The notes: generated by a model not told the origin, from the letters alone. Shown: positions 51,984 to 61,660, numbered from the stretch's first letter. The stretch: 64,000 bases of DNA from JAJCZZ01 sp964569085 (GCA_964569085.1 CAZMTA010000001.1:186001-250000); one strand, 5' to 3'. Made by a program: numbers and translations.

Positions 51984-53048
51984 ATGCCGGGGGTGAGCGT
52001 GCCTGAGACCCTCGTCGCCGGCCTCGACCGGGAGGGCGTCCTCGACCTGTGGCGGGGGATGTGCCTCCACCGCGCCGCCGAGGAGCGCCTCGAGACGCTC
52101 CAGCGCCAGGGCCTGGTGAAGGGGAGCGTCTATCGCGGGCTCGGACAGGAGGCCGGCGCCGTGGGCGCCGCCTACGCCCTGCGCCGTCGCGACGACGGCA
52201 CCGGCGACTTCCTCGCCCAGACCGTGCGGGAGGCCGGCGCCCTCTTCCTCTTCGGCGGGACGCTCGAGGACTTCTTCCGCCAGTACATGGCCAAGGCCAC
52301 GGGACCCACCGCCGGGAAGGAGGCCAACGTCCACTGGGTGGACTGGCGGAAGGGCTTCGTCGGGCCCGTGTCCCCCCTGGGCACCATGCTCGAGGTGATG
52401 GCGGGGATCTGCCTCTCCTTCCAGCTCCGGGGCGAGGACCGGGTGGGCATGGTCTACTACGGGGACGGCGCCACCGGCACCGGAGCCTGGCACGAGGGCA
52501 TGAGCTTCGCCGCCGCCCGCGGGGTGCCCCTCCTGGTCATGGTGGAGGCCAACCAGTACGCCTTCTCCACGCCCACCTCCCGGACCTCCCGCCTGGAGAG
52601 CTTCACCGAGAAGGCGGCGGGGTACGGCATCGGGGCCGAGAGCGTGGACGGGACCGACGTCCTGGCCGTCTACGAGGCCACCGCCCGGGCCGCCGAGCGG
52701 GCGCGGGCGGGGGAGGGGACCCAGATGGTCGAGCTCCGCTACTTCCGCCGGAAGGGCCACGCGCAGCACGACCCCCAGGACTACGTGCCCCCCGAGCTCC
52801 TGGAGGAGTGGGAGGGCCGGGACCCCCTGGACCGCTTCCGGAAGCGCATCGTGGCGGAGTGGTGGGCCCACGAGGACGAGCTCGACGCCCTCTGGAACGA
52901 GGCCGTGGAAGCCTGCAGCGCCGCCGCCGAGGCGGTGGTGGACGAGCCGGAGCCCGAGGCCGAAGCGGCGCTGGAGGCCGTCTACAGCGACGTGGAGATC
53001 GACCGACCCTGGACCCGCCGGGACGACCCGTCCCCCGGCGCCTCCTGA
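51984..53048 (+). CDS. pdhA: 2-oxoacid (pyruvate-type) dehydrogenase E1 alpha subunit
   Basis: The 354-residue protein has the E1-alpha TPP motif beginning GDGATGTGAWHEGMSFAAAR and ending in EANQYAFSTPT, the N-terminal MCLHRAAEERLETLQRQG, and the phosphorylation-loop-like RYFRRKGHAQHDPQDYV. The substrate (pyruvate versus branched-chain or acetoin) cannot be fixed; the branched-chain and pyruvate families are close. E1 beta, E2 and lipB follow in order; no E3 gene is here. Confidence 0.85.
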   Translation: MPGVSVPETLVAGLDREGVLDLWRGMCLHRAAEERLETLQRQGLVKGSVYRGLGQEAGAVGAAYALRRRDDGTGDFLAQTVREAGALFLFGGTLEDFFRQYMAKATGPTAGKEANVHWVDWRKGFVGPVSPLGTMLEVMAGICLSFQLRGEDRVGMVYYGDGATGTGAWHEGMSFAAARGVPLLVMVEANQYAFSTPTSRTSRLESFTEKAAGYGIGAESVDGTDVLAVYEATARAAERARAGEGTQMVELRYFRRKGHAQHDPQDYVPPELLEEWEGRDPLDRFRKRIVAEWWAHEDELDALWNEAVEACSAAAEAVVDEPEPEAEAALEAVYSDVEIDRPWTRRDDPSPGAS

Positions 53049-53065
53049 CCCCCGAACGGACGAGC

Positions 53066-54094
<1,029 letters not shown>

Positions 54095-54219
54095 GAAGTG
54101 CACCAAGGAACCGCTGGACCCCGCCCTGAACTGATCGACTGAACCCCCAGCGTTCGGAGCCAGGCCCTCCCGCCGAGGTCGGTCCGCGACGCGTGAACTC
54201 GACAACCGGAGAAACGAGC

Positions 54220-55778
54220 GTGTCTCGCATCGAAGTCCCAATGCCCCAGATGGGGGAGTCCATCGCCGAGGGTACCGTCTCCAAGTGGCTGAAGCAGCTC
54301 GGCGACGAGGTGGAGCGCGACGAGCCCATCCTGGAGATCTCCACCGACAAGGTGGACGCCGAGATCCCGGCCCCGGCCGCGGGGACGCTGGTCGAGATCT
54401 CCGTGGAGGAGGGCGAGACCGTCGAGGTGGGCACGATCGTGGCCTACATCGATCCGGACGGCGGCGCGCCGGCCCAGACGGGCGGCGGGTCCGACGAGGC
54501 CGAGGAGGCGGGGTCCACGGACGAGGAGNNNNNNNNNNNNNNNNNNNNNNNNNNNNNNNNNNNNNNNNNNNNNNNNNNNNNNNNNNNNNNNNNNNNNNNN
54601 NNNNNNNNNNNNNNNNNNNNNNNNNNNNCCAGACGGGCGGCGGGTCCGACGAGGCCGAGGAGGCGGGGTCCACGGACGAGGAGCCCGCCCAGGAGGCCGA
54701 CGAGGCCCCGGAGGCCGAGGCCCAGGCCCCCGCGGGCGACGCGGATCGCGAGGACGCCGGTGAGCCCGGCTCCGCCGAGGAGCGTCTCCGGACCCGCTCC
54801 ACGCCGGTGGTGCGCAAGATCGCCGAGGAGCACGGCATCGACATCGCCCAGGTGTCCGGCACCGGCCACGCCGGCCGGGTGACCAAGCAGGACATCCTGG
54901 ACTTCATCGAGTCCGGCGGGCCCGGGAAGGCCGCCGCGGCCGACGAGAAGAAGGCGCCGGCGCCGAAGAAGGCCGCCGCCTCCCCCGGGGGCGTCGCCGC
55001 CGAGGCCGCGCCGCCCTCCGACTTCTGGAAGAAGTTCTACACGGAGGTGCAGCACCCCGAGTTCCCGGTCCGCGACGCCGACCGCGTCGAGGCCATGGAC
55101 AAGATCCGCCGCCTCACCGCCGAGCACATGGTTGTGGCCAAGCGGATCGCGCCCCACGTCCACTCCTTCGTCGAGATCGACTTCACCCAGATCGACAAGA
55201 TCCGCAGCGCCAACAAGGCGCGGTGGAAGGAGCAGGGGGCCAAGGTCAGCTACACCGCCTTCGTGGCGTACGCCGTCTCCCGGGTGATCCGGGACTTCCC
55301 GACGCTCAACTCCACGATCTCCGGCAACAACGTCATCTACCGGGGCAACGTGAACCTGGGCATGGCGGTGGACCTGGATCCCGGTCTCATCGTGCCGGTG
55401 GTGAAGGACGCCGACGACCTGAGCCTGGTGGGCGTGGGCAAGAAGATCATCGACCTGGCCACCCGGGCCCGGGACCGGAAGCTCGCCCCGGACGAGATCC
55501 AGGGCGCGACCTTCTCCATCACCAACCCCGGCGTGCTGGGGACCCTGGTGGGGATGCCGGTGATCCCGAAGGGCACGGCGGCCATCCTGGGCACCGGCGC
55601 CATCGAGAAGCGGGTGGTCGTGGTGGAGGACCCGGAGTCGGGCACCGACGCCATGGCGATCCGGAAGCGGTCCCTCTTCTCCCTGGGCTACGACCACCGG
55701 ATCGTGGACGGCGCGGACGCCGCCCGCTTCCTGTCGGCGCTCAAGGAGTACCTGGAGACCTTCCCCGAGGACGTCTGA
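54220..55778 (+). CDS. pdhC: Dihydrolipoamide acyltransferase E2 (interrupted by an assembly gap)
   Basis: The N-terminal lipoyl domain (lipoyl Lys in EISTDKVDAEIPAP), an Ala/Glu linker, the E3-binding domain (STPVVRKIAEEHGIDIAQVS) and the catalytic acyltransferase domain (MAVDLDPGLIVPVV, active-site LGYDHRIVDGADAARFL) are all visible. 100 Ns (54529-54628) split the linker. Collapsing the identical 55-mers that flank the gap gives a continuous in-frame protein of about 467 residues with one lipoyl domain. The GTG at 54220 has GGAG eight bases upstream and starts at the lipoyl domain; the earlier in-frame GTG at 54193 is less likely. Substrate not resolved. Confidence 0.9.
54474..54683. other. 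Assembly gap flanked by identical 55-mers
   Basis: 100 Ns lie between two identical 55-base strings (54474-54528 and 54629-54683) that abut the gap on both sides. This is the pattern of two de Bruijn graph contigs sharing a k-mer of 55, not of a measured gap. Either nothing is missing and 55 bases are doubled, or a tandem lipoyl/linker unit is collapsed. Confidence 0.85.
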
Positions 55779-55806
55779 GCGCCGGCTCCGACCCCGCGAG
55801 GGACGC

Positions 55807-55902
55807 ATGAAGAAGCAGCACGAGGCCCCCGGCGCGCACCGTCCGTCCGGGGGCCTCCGTGCGTCCGGGCCCCGCGGGGGTGCCGGGAGGTGGGCCGAAT
55901 GA
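55807..55902 (+). other. Possible 31-codon leader ORF coupled to lipB
   Basis: ATG at 55807, after GAGGGA, opens a 31-codon frame beginning MKKQHEAPGAHRPSGG whose stop overlaps the lipB ATG (ATGA). It spans the hairpin described separately. It may be chance, or a translated leader linking pdh and lipB expression. Confidence 0.25.
55822..55857 (+). terminator. Hairpin between the E2 gene and lipB
   Basis: Perfect 11-bp arms GAGGCCCCCGG and CCGGGGGCCTC with a 14-nt loop, 43 bp after the E2 stop. It could end the pdh transcript or attenuate readthrough into lipB. Confidence 0.5.
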
Positions 55903-56579
55903 GCCGCCAGGGCGGGGACGGGCCGGCGGTCACCCGGGAGCTCGACGTGCGCTGGCTCGGCACGGTGGGCTACCGGGAGGGGCTGCGGCTCCAGGAGGAG
56001 CTCGTGCCCCGGCGGCGTGCCGGGGAGGCGCCCGACACCCTCCTCCTCCTGGAGCACCCCCACGTGATCACCCTGGGGAGCGGCTCCCACGACGAGCACG
56101 TCCTGGCCGACGAGGACGAGCGGGCCCGACGCGGCATCGAGCTGGTGGAGACGGGGCGGGGTGGGGACGTCACCTACCACGGCCCCGGCCAGCTCGTGGG
56201 CTACCCGGTGCTGGACCTGAAGCCGGACCGGAAGGACCTGCACCGCTACCTCCGGGACCTGGAGGGCGTCCTCATCCGCGTGGTGGAGGGGCTGGGGATC
56301 CCCGCGGGCCGGGAGGAGGGCCTCACCGGGGTCTGGACGCCGGGGGGGAAGGTGGCCGCCATCGGCGTCCGGGTCTCGTCGGGCTGGATCACCTCCCACG
56401 GCTTCGCGCTGAACGTGAGCACGGAGCTGGACTACTTCGGCACGATCGTCCCGTGCGGCATCGGGGACCGGGCCGTCACGTCCCTGGAGCGGGAGCTGGG
56501 CCGGGACCCGGGGATGGAGGAGGTGCGGGGACGCGTGGTCGAGGCCTTCGCGGAGCGGTTTTCGGCCCGGATTCTGTAG
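55899..56579 (+). CDS. lipB: Octanoyl-[acyl carrier protein]-protein transferase
   Basis: The 226-residue enzyme has the LipB signature GRGGDVTYHGPGQLVGYPVL, the Lys in WTPGGKVAAIGV and the catalytic Cys in IVPCGIGDRAVTSL. It transfers octanoate from ACP to lipoyl domains, matching its place after the E2 gene. The ATG at 55899 has GGGAGG eight bases upstream; the GTG at 55890 overlaps that site. No lipA is adjacent. Confidence 0.93.
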   Translation: MSRQGGDGPAVTRELDVRWLGTVGYREGLRLQEELVPRRRAGEAPDTLLLLEHPHVITLGSGSHDEHVLADEDERARRGIELVETGRGGDVTYHGPGQLVGYPVLDLKPDRKDLHRYLRDLEGVLIRVVEGLGIPAGREEGLTGVWTPGGKVAAIGVRVSSGWITSHGFALNVSTELDYFGTIVPCGIGDRAVTSLERELGRDPGMEEVRGRVVEAFAERFSARIL

Positions 56580-56594
56580 CCTGGGCAACACATT

Positions 56595-56627
56595 CCGGCC
56601 CCGGACCGGCTCCTTCCGACAGGCCGG
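56595..56627 (+). terminator. Terminator-like hairpin after lipB
   Basis: CCGGCC (56595-56600) and GGCCGG (56622-56627), with additional internal pairing, followed by ATTTTCC. This is the only candidate in the window with a real T-run. Confidence 0.5.
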
Positions 56628-56665
56628 ATTTTCCAAGTTCCCGACCGTACGACCGCCGTGTGGCG

Positions 56666-56679
56666 GGAACGAGCGTTCC
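56666..56679. promoter_or_regulatory. SOS-box-like palindrome
   Basis: GGAACGAGCGTTCC contains GAAC-N4-GTTC, the core of the Gram-positive-type LexA box. No SOS gene is adjacent. Ten bases downstream a 27-residue ORF starts (ATG 56689, stop 56770-56772, MFAGKLLRRLVCRRDG...), and the ncRNA promoter lies 127 bp further on. Confidence 0.4.
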
Positions 56680-56688
56680 TGGAATCAG

Positions 56689-56772
56689 ATGTTTGCCGGT
56701 AAGCTCCTCCGACGCCTCGTCTGCCGCCGGGACGGCGCCGAAGTCGTTGTGCCACAGGGGTTTTCGTCGTAA
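56689..56772 (+). other. Possible 27-residue ORF behind the SOS-like box
   Basis: The ATG-TAA frame encodes a short basic peptide beginning MFAGKLLRRLVCRRDG. It starts 10 bases after the GAAC-N4-GTTC palindrome in a stretch of lower GC than its surroundings. The ribosome site is weak. Small SOS-induced peptides exist elsewhere, but this could equally be chance. Confidence 0.2.
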
Positions 56773-56778
56773 TCACGG

Positions 56779-56834
56779 TTTCCCCGGATGTTTCCCCGGG
56801 ACCGGTTGCACGGGGTGCTGGCACCGTGTACTAT
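56779..56834 (+). promoter_or_regulatory. Strong promoter with upstream repeats
   Basis: TTGCAC (56806-56811), a 17-bp spacer, and TACTAT (56829-56834) make the best sigma-70-type promoter in the window. TTTCCCCGG occurs twice, 12 bp apart, just upstream (56779 and 56791). The spacer carries the palindrome GGTGC-TG-GCACC (56814-56825), a possible operator. Confidence 0.7.
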
Positions 56835-56840
56835 GGTGGT

Positions 56841-57216
56841 GCGCTTCGAGAGCGGCTCACTGAGATCGATGACGTTGGTCATCCTCACGGTGATCTCGAA
56901 GCGAGACGCTTCCGGACGCGACGGTGGACGGAGGCAGGTGAACCGGGCCTTGGGATGCCCGGGGAGCCCGGCAGGGAGGTCGCTGGCCCTGTCCGAGAGG
57001 CCCCGAGAGTCGACAAGGGGCGCCCCAGGCCGCGTGCCGCGCGGCGCTAAGAGGGGAGCGAGGGAGAAGGCTTCGCCATCCGCACGCGGATGGGCCCAAG
57101 CTGGAGCCAGTATCCCGCCAGCGTGACAGAGGACTGTCGAGCGGCGCGTGACGCGCTCGTCGGACCTCGGATCAAGGGAGCGGCCCGAGACGCCTCGTGC
57201 GACTCGGGCCGTTTCC
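56841..57216 (+). ncRNA. Candidate structured non-coding RNA, about 375 nt, unidentified
   Basis: Transcription from the promoter at 56806-56834 would start near 56841 and end at the hairpin 57181-57211. The 5' part folds into a long stem: CGCTTCGAGA (56842) pairs with TCTCGAAGCG (56894), inside it TCACTGAG pairs with CTCA-cg-GTGA, and GATGAC-GTTG-GTCATC caps it. Further hairpins include CCGGGC-8 nt-GCCCGG (56944-56963), CCATCC-6 nt-GGATGG, and ACAG-AGGA-CTGT. No frame has this genome's codon bias. RNase P, SRP and tmRNA signatures were looked for and not found. Confidence 0.5.
57181..57216. terminator. Bidirectional hairpin between ncRNA and rnhA
   Basis: CGGCCCGAG (57181-57189) and CTCGGGCCG (57203-57211) pair perfectly with a 13-nt loop, followed by TTTCC on the plus strand. 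It lies 24 bp beyond the rnhA stop, so it can end both transcripts. Confidence 0.7.
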
Positions 57217-57234
57217 GCGTCCCGGGGGGTCGGT

Positions 57235-57819
57235 TCAGCCCGGGAGGTCGGCTTCTCCGGGGGGCAGGAACTCGTAGAAGTCCATGTACTTCTCCCGCCG
57301 CTCCCTCTGGTCGTCGAGCCACTCCTGGAAGCCCGACTCCACGAAGCCCCCGGACTGGGTCTGCTCGGTGGCCGCCTTCACCGCCAGGTCGTTGGCGTAC
57401 TCGTTCCGGGGATGGCCGGCGTGGCCCCGCACCCAGGACGGACGCACGTCGTGGCGCTGGAGGGCCCGGTCCAGCGCCTGCCAGAGCTCGAGGTTCTCGA
57501 TGGGGCCGGCCTTCCGCTTCCAGCCCCGCCGCTTCCAGCCCGGCATCCACTCGCTGATCCCCTTCACCAGGTACTGGCTGTCGGAGACGAAGTGGACGGT
57601 GCAGGGCCGACGCAGGAACCGCAGCGCCTCCAGGGCGCTCCGGATGGCCATGCGGTTGTTCGTGGTGTCGGGCTCGGAGATCCAGTAGTCCCGGCGCACC
57701 CAGGCGCCGTCCCGCCAGACCTCGACGAGGCCGGCCGCGCCCCCGGGGGAGCCCCGGTCCTTGTACTGGTTGCCGAGGCAGGACTCGTCGGCGTGGATGT
57801 AGAGGACGTCCTTGGACAA
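57235..57819 (-). CDS. rnhA: Ribonuclease HI
   Basis: The 194-residue protein has catalytic Asp11 (YIHADESCLGNQ), the Glu in NNRMAIRSALEAL, Asp in FVSDSQYLVKGI, and the C-terminal Asp in GHPRNEYANDLAV. The handle-helix region WMPGWKRRGWKRK is present. About 40 extra C-terminal residues are charged. It cleaves RNA in RNA-DNA hybrids. The start is taken as TTG at 57819, with GGAG eight bases upstream; longer frames to 57945 lack the family N-terminus. Divergent from carA. Confidence 0.88.
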   Translation of the reverse strand: MSKDVLYIHADESCLGNQYKDRGSPGGAAGLVEVWRDGAWVRRDYWISEPDTTNNRMAIRSALEALRFLRRPCTVHFVSDSQYLVKGISEWMPGWKRRGWKRKAGPIENLELWQALDRALQRHDVRPSWVRGHAGHPRNEYANDLAVKAATEQTQSGGFVESGFQEWLDDQRERREKYMDFYEFLPPGEADLPG

Positions 57820-57857
57820 AAGGGATCTCCGTGGGGGTCCGCGGGTTCGGGGCGGAG

Positions 57858-57920
57858 AAGCTAACGGAGCGGACCCGGAGCCGGGAGGCGCCTTGACCCC
57901 CCGGAGGCCCTGGGTAGCTT
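57858..57920. promoter_or_regulatory. Back-to-back rnhA/carA promoters
   Basis: Toward carA: TTGACC (57893-57898), a 16-bp spacer, and TAGCTT (57915-57920). Toward rnhA: TAGCTT on the minus strand (57863-57858) with a weak -35. The two -35 regions are adjacent. Confidence 0.55.
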
Positions 57921-57957
57921 TGGCCGGACCCCACGCCCACCCCATCCCGGAGCGCCC

Positions 57958-59076
<1,119 letters not shown>

Positions 59077-59129
59077 CCCGGTCGTCCGCGAGAGGTCGCA
59101 AGTCCCTCTCTCCCAACGAGTCAGCCTCC

Positions 59130-59159
59130 TTGCGGGGGGCGCGGCCGGAGGGTTACCGT
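59130..59159 (+). promoter_or_regulatory. HU gene promoter
   Basis: TTGCGG (59130-59135) and TACCGT (59154-59159) are 18 bp apart, 71 bp before the HU start codon. Confidence 0.5.
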
Positions 59160-59229
59160 GCGGCGCGTCGAGGCGCCCGCCGGCGACCTCGCCCCCCCTC
59201 GCGCGCGATCGACTCCCATGGAGGACGGA

Positions 59230-59532
59230 ATGACGAAGGCGGACCTCGTCGAGCAGGTTGCCGAGGCCATCGGCCCGGGCATCACCAAGAAGGACTGCGC
59301 CCTCGTGGTCGACGGCTTCCTGAACGCCGTCAAGCGCGCCCTCTCCCAGGGCGAGCACATCGAGATCCGGGGCTTCGGGACCTTCAAGGTCCGGGAGCGG
59401 AAGACCCGCACGGCCCGCAACCCCCGCACCGGGGAGCCCGTGAAGGTCCCGGCCCGCACCGTCCCCGTCTTCAAGCCGTCCAAGACGCTGCGGAAGAAGG
59501 TCGCCAAGCTGTACGGGCGCGACGACGACTGA
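59230..59532 (+). CDS. hup: HU family DNA-binding protein
   Basis: The 100-residue protein has the HU/IHF fold: TKADLVEQVAEAIGPGITKK, the dimer core, GEHIEIRGFGTFKVRERKTR, then the beta-arm ARNPRTGEPVKVPARTVPVF and KPSKTLRKKV. It compacts and bends DNA. Start chosen at 59230 (GGAGG five bases upstream); an ATG at 59218 lies on the ribosome site. Confidence 0.95.
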   Translation: MTKADLVEQVAEAIGPGITKKDCALVVDGFLNAVKRALSQGEHIEIRGFGTFKVRERKTRTARNPRTGEPVKVPARTVPVFKPSKTLRKKVAKLYGRDDD

Positions 59533-59538
59533 CCCCGG

Positions 59539-59579
59539 CGGGAGCCTCCGGGGCCTCCCTCCCGAGGCGCCGGCTCCCG
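59539..59579 (+). terminator. Hairpin after hup
   Basis: CGGGAGCC (59539-59546) and GGCTCCCG (59572-59579) pair perfectly with a 25-nt loop that can itself pair. It starts 7 bp after the hup stop. Confidence 0.5.
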
Positions 59580-59619
59580 TCCGTTTAACGTTCCGCGCCC
59601 GCCGCGCGTCCCACGTCCG

Positions 59620-60174
59620 GTGAACAGCGTGCAGGCTCCGGGGGCCGTACCCGACGGGAGGCTGGTCGAGCAGGGCCGCGAGGGAGACCCGCGGGCCCTG
59701 GGTCGGCTCGTGGACCGACACCACGAGGTGGTGTACCGCGTGGCCCTCTCCGTCCTCTCGGACCCGGACCTGGCCGCCGACGTGGCCCAGGACACCTTCC
59801 TCAAGGCGTTCCGGGCCCTGGAGACCTTCCGGGGGGACGCGTCCTTCCGGACGTGGCTCCTCTCCATCGCCCACAACGAGGCGAAGGGAGCGCTCCGTCG
59901 GCGGGCCCGGCGGAGCGAGGCGCCGCTGGAGGCCGCGGGGCCGGTCTCCGACGCGGGGCCCGACCCGGAGACGGCGGCGCTGGCGGCGCGGGAGGCGGCC
60001 CGGGCGCGGACCTTCCTCGAGGCGCTGCCAGAGAAGCAGCGGCTCGCGGTGACGCTGCGGGTGGACGAGGGGCTGAGCTTCCGGGAGATCGGCGAGCTCA
60101 TCGGCTCCAGCGAGGGGGCGGCGAGGGTGAACTACTTCCACGGGATCCGGAAGCTCCGGGAGCGGATGCAATGA
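59620..60174 (+). CDS. ECF sigma factor (RpoE-like)
   Basis: The 184-residue protein has region 2 (ALGRLVDRHHEVVYRVALSV, DLAADVAQDTFLKAFRALET, FRTWLLSIAHNEAKGALRRR) and region 4 (LPEKQRLAVTLRVDEGLSFR, EIGELIGSSEGAARVNYFHG). The start is GTG at 59620. A GTTTAAC element 34 bp upstream may be the -10 region. The next gene (ATGA overlap) is a zinc-finger anti-sigma factor and the third a periplasmic Spy-like protein, so the three form one envelope-stress module. Confidence 0.93.
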   Translation: MNSVQAPGAVPDGRLVEQGREGDPRALGRLVDRHHEVVYRVALSVLSDPDLAADVAQDTFLKAFRALETFRGDASFRTWLLSIAHNEAKGALRRRARRSEAPLEAAGPVSDAGPDPETAALAAREAARARTFLEALPEKQRLAVTLRVDEGLSFREIGELIGSSEGAARVNYFHGIRKLRERMQ

Positions 60175-60698
60175 GCGAGATGCGGTGCGATCGGGTGCGG
60201 GCGCTCCTGCCGGAGCGCGCGGCGGGACGGCTGGCGACGGCCGAGGCGGAGGCCGTGGAGGTGCACCTCCGGGGCTGCCAGGCGTGCGCGGCGGAGGCGG
60301 AGCTGGTGGCGCTCCTCCGGGCCGGGCGTCCGAGGGCGCCCGCCGGCCTCGCGTCCCGGATCCGGGCGGCCGTGGAGGCCGACGCGGGACGGGGCGCGGC
60401 CTCGGGGACGGCGCCACCCGCCCCCTCCCACGGGTCCCGGGGCGGCGGGCTCGCCTTCCCGTGGTGGGGCCTGGCGGCGGCCGCGGTGGCCGCCGTGGCG
60501 TTGGGGATCGGGGTCGACGTGCGGACCGACGTGACCACGGGCGGGCCCGTCGAGGTGCCGGCCTTCGCACGGGAGGCGGACGACGCCCTCTGGGTCTCGG
60601 GCGACGGCGAGATCGCCGGGGCCCCCTCCCTGGAGGACCTCAGCGACGAGGCCCTCCAGACCTTCCTGGACGAGCTCAGCAGCGGAGGTGCCGCATGA
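60171..60698 (+). CDS. Anti-sigma factor, zf-HC2 domain, single membrane helix
   Basis: The 175-residue protein has an N-terminal zinc-binding anti-sigma domain (CDRVRALLPERAAGRL, then HLRGCQACAAEAE, the H-x3-C-x2-C motif), a Pro/Gly linker, one membrane helix (WWGLAAAAVAAVALGIGV) and an 65-residue acidic periplasmic tail ending ALQTFLDELSSGGAA. It should sequester the upstream ECF sigma factor. ATGA overlaps couple it to both neighbours. Confidence 0.88.
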   Translation: MSEMRCDRVRALLPERAAGRLATAEAEAVEVHLRGCQACAAEAELVALLRAGRPRAPAGLASRIRAAVEADAGRGAASGTAPPAPSHGSRGGGLAFPWWGLAAAAVAAVALGIGVDVRTDVTTGGPVEVPAFAREADDALWVSGDGEIAGAPSLEDLSDEALQTFLDELSSGGAA

Positions 60699-61237
60699 GG
60701 ATCCCGACCCCCCTTCCGTTCCTGATCCCCCTTCTGGTCCTGCTGGCCGCGGCGGCCCCCGGCGCGGGCCTCCACGCCCAGGAGCGCGGGCCCGACCGGG
60801 AGCGCCTCGAGCAGCGGGTGCGGGCCCGCATGGGCGAGGTCATCCGGCAGCGCCTGGGGCTCGACGAGGCCCAGGGCCGCCGGCTCGGGGAGATCATGGA
60901 GTCGCTCCACGAGGAGCGCCGCCAGCTCCGCGACGCCGACCGGACGCTCCGCCGCGAGGTGGCGGCGTGGTCCGGGGGCGCGGATCCCTCGCCGGAGGAG
61001 GCCCGGGCGGCGCTGGACCGGATGATCGAGCTCCGGGAGGCCGAGGCGCGCCTCTTCCGCGTGGAGCAGGAGCGGCTGCTGGAGATCCTGACGCCGCAGC
61101 AGGTGGTGACGTTCCACGCCCTCCGCCAGCGGATGGGGGAGCGCCTCCAGGAGCTGCGGGGACGGGGGCCCCGGGGCGGCCCTCCGGGCGCCGGAGGGCC
61201 CCCGGGCCCCCGCCGTCCGGGACCGCACCGCCGGTAG
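60695..61237 (+). CDS. Periplasmic Spy/CpxP/CnrX-like helical protein
   Basis: The 180-residue product has a signal peptide (LLVLLAAAAPGAGLHAQ), then three or four amphipathic helices rich in Arg/Glu/Leu (RLEQRVRARMGEVIRQRLGL, LREAEARLFRVEQERLLEIL, TPQQVVTFHALRQRMGERL) as in metal-resistance and Spy-type proteins with LTxxQ motifs. The tail is a Gly/Pro/Arg-rich repeat. As third gene of an ECF/anti-sigma operon it may be a sensor like CnrX or a chaperone target. Confidence 0.8.
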   Translation: MRIPTPLPFLIPLLVLLAAAAPGAGLHAQERGPDRERLEQRVRARMGEVIRQRLGLDEAQGRRLGEIMESLHEERRQLRDADRTLRREVAAWSGGADPSPEEARAALDRMIELREAEARLFRVEQERLLEILTPQQVVTFHALRQRMGERLQELRGRGPRGGPPGAGGPPGPRRPGPHRR

Positions 61238-61350
61238 GGCCGCCGCCCGGGCGCCGCCGGACCGAGGCCCCCGCCGCCGTGGGACCCGGCGTGGGCGGCG
61301 GGAACGTTGACGCGCGCGGCGGGGTTTGTCCACGTTGACGGGCGCCCCTC

Positions 61351-61394
61351 CGCCGCCCGGCCCCCGCAGACCCGCCGCCCGGCCCCCGCAGACC
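61351..61394 (+). repeat. Perfect 22-bp tandem duplication
   Basis: The 22-mer starting CGCCGCCCGGCCCCCGCAGA occurs twice without spacer (61351-61372 and 61373-61394), just before moaD. The surrounding 61238-61408 has no gene. GTTGAC occurs at 61305 and 61334. Confidence 0.9.
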
Positions 61395-61408
61395 CTCCGC
61401 CCCTCCCC

Positions 61409-61660
61409 ATGGCCCTCTCCGTCCGCACCCTCTTCTTCGCCGCCTACCGCGACCTGGTGGGCGCCCGCGAGGTGTCCGTGGAGCTCGAAGGCGAGCCCAC
61501 GGTGGCGGACCTGGTGCGCTCCCTCCGGGCCCGGGGCGACGGGTTCGCCCGCCTCCCCGAGGACCCGGCCGTGGCGGTGAACCGACGCTACGCGGCCCCG
61601 GGAGACCCGCTGCGGGCCGGGGACGAGGTCGCCCTCATCCCTCCGGTGGCCGGCGGATGA
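61409..61660 (+). CDS. moaD: Molybdopterin synthase small subunit (MoaD)
   Basis: The 83-residue ubiquitin-like protein has VRTLFFAAYRDLVGAREVSV at the start, AVNRRYA, DEVALIPPVAGG at the end, and the required C-terminal Gly-Gly that becomes the thiocarboxylate. It donates sulfur to make molybdopterin. The ATG at 61409 is used; longer in-frame starts run through the tandem repeat. Overlaps moaE (ATGA). Confidence 0.93.
   Translation: MALSVRTLFFAAYRDLVGAREVSVELEGEPTVADLVRSLRARGDGFARLPEDPAVAVNRRYAAPGDPLRAGDEVALIPPVAGG

Noticed and set aside
54220..55778. Second lipoyl domain as established fact
   Set aside because: The repeated 55-mer is exactly k-mer length and contains only linker sequence, so a duplicated contig end is at least as likely.
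56826..57050. Protein-coding frame MYYGGALRERLTEIDDVGH...
   Set aside because: Codon use lacks the G/C third-position bias of all real genes here, there is no ribosome site, and the frame overlaps the promoter and stable stems.
56841..57216. RNase P RNA, SRP RNA or tmRNA at the lipB-rnhA locus
   Set aside because: I looked for GAGGAAAGTCC (RNase P), the GGAAGCAG SRP loop, and a tRNA-like TPsiC arm plus ALAA-type tag (tmRNA) on the plus strand, and for the RNase P signature on the minus strand, and found none.
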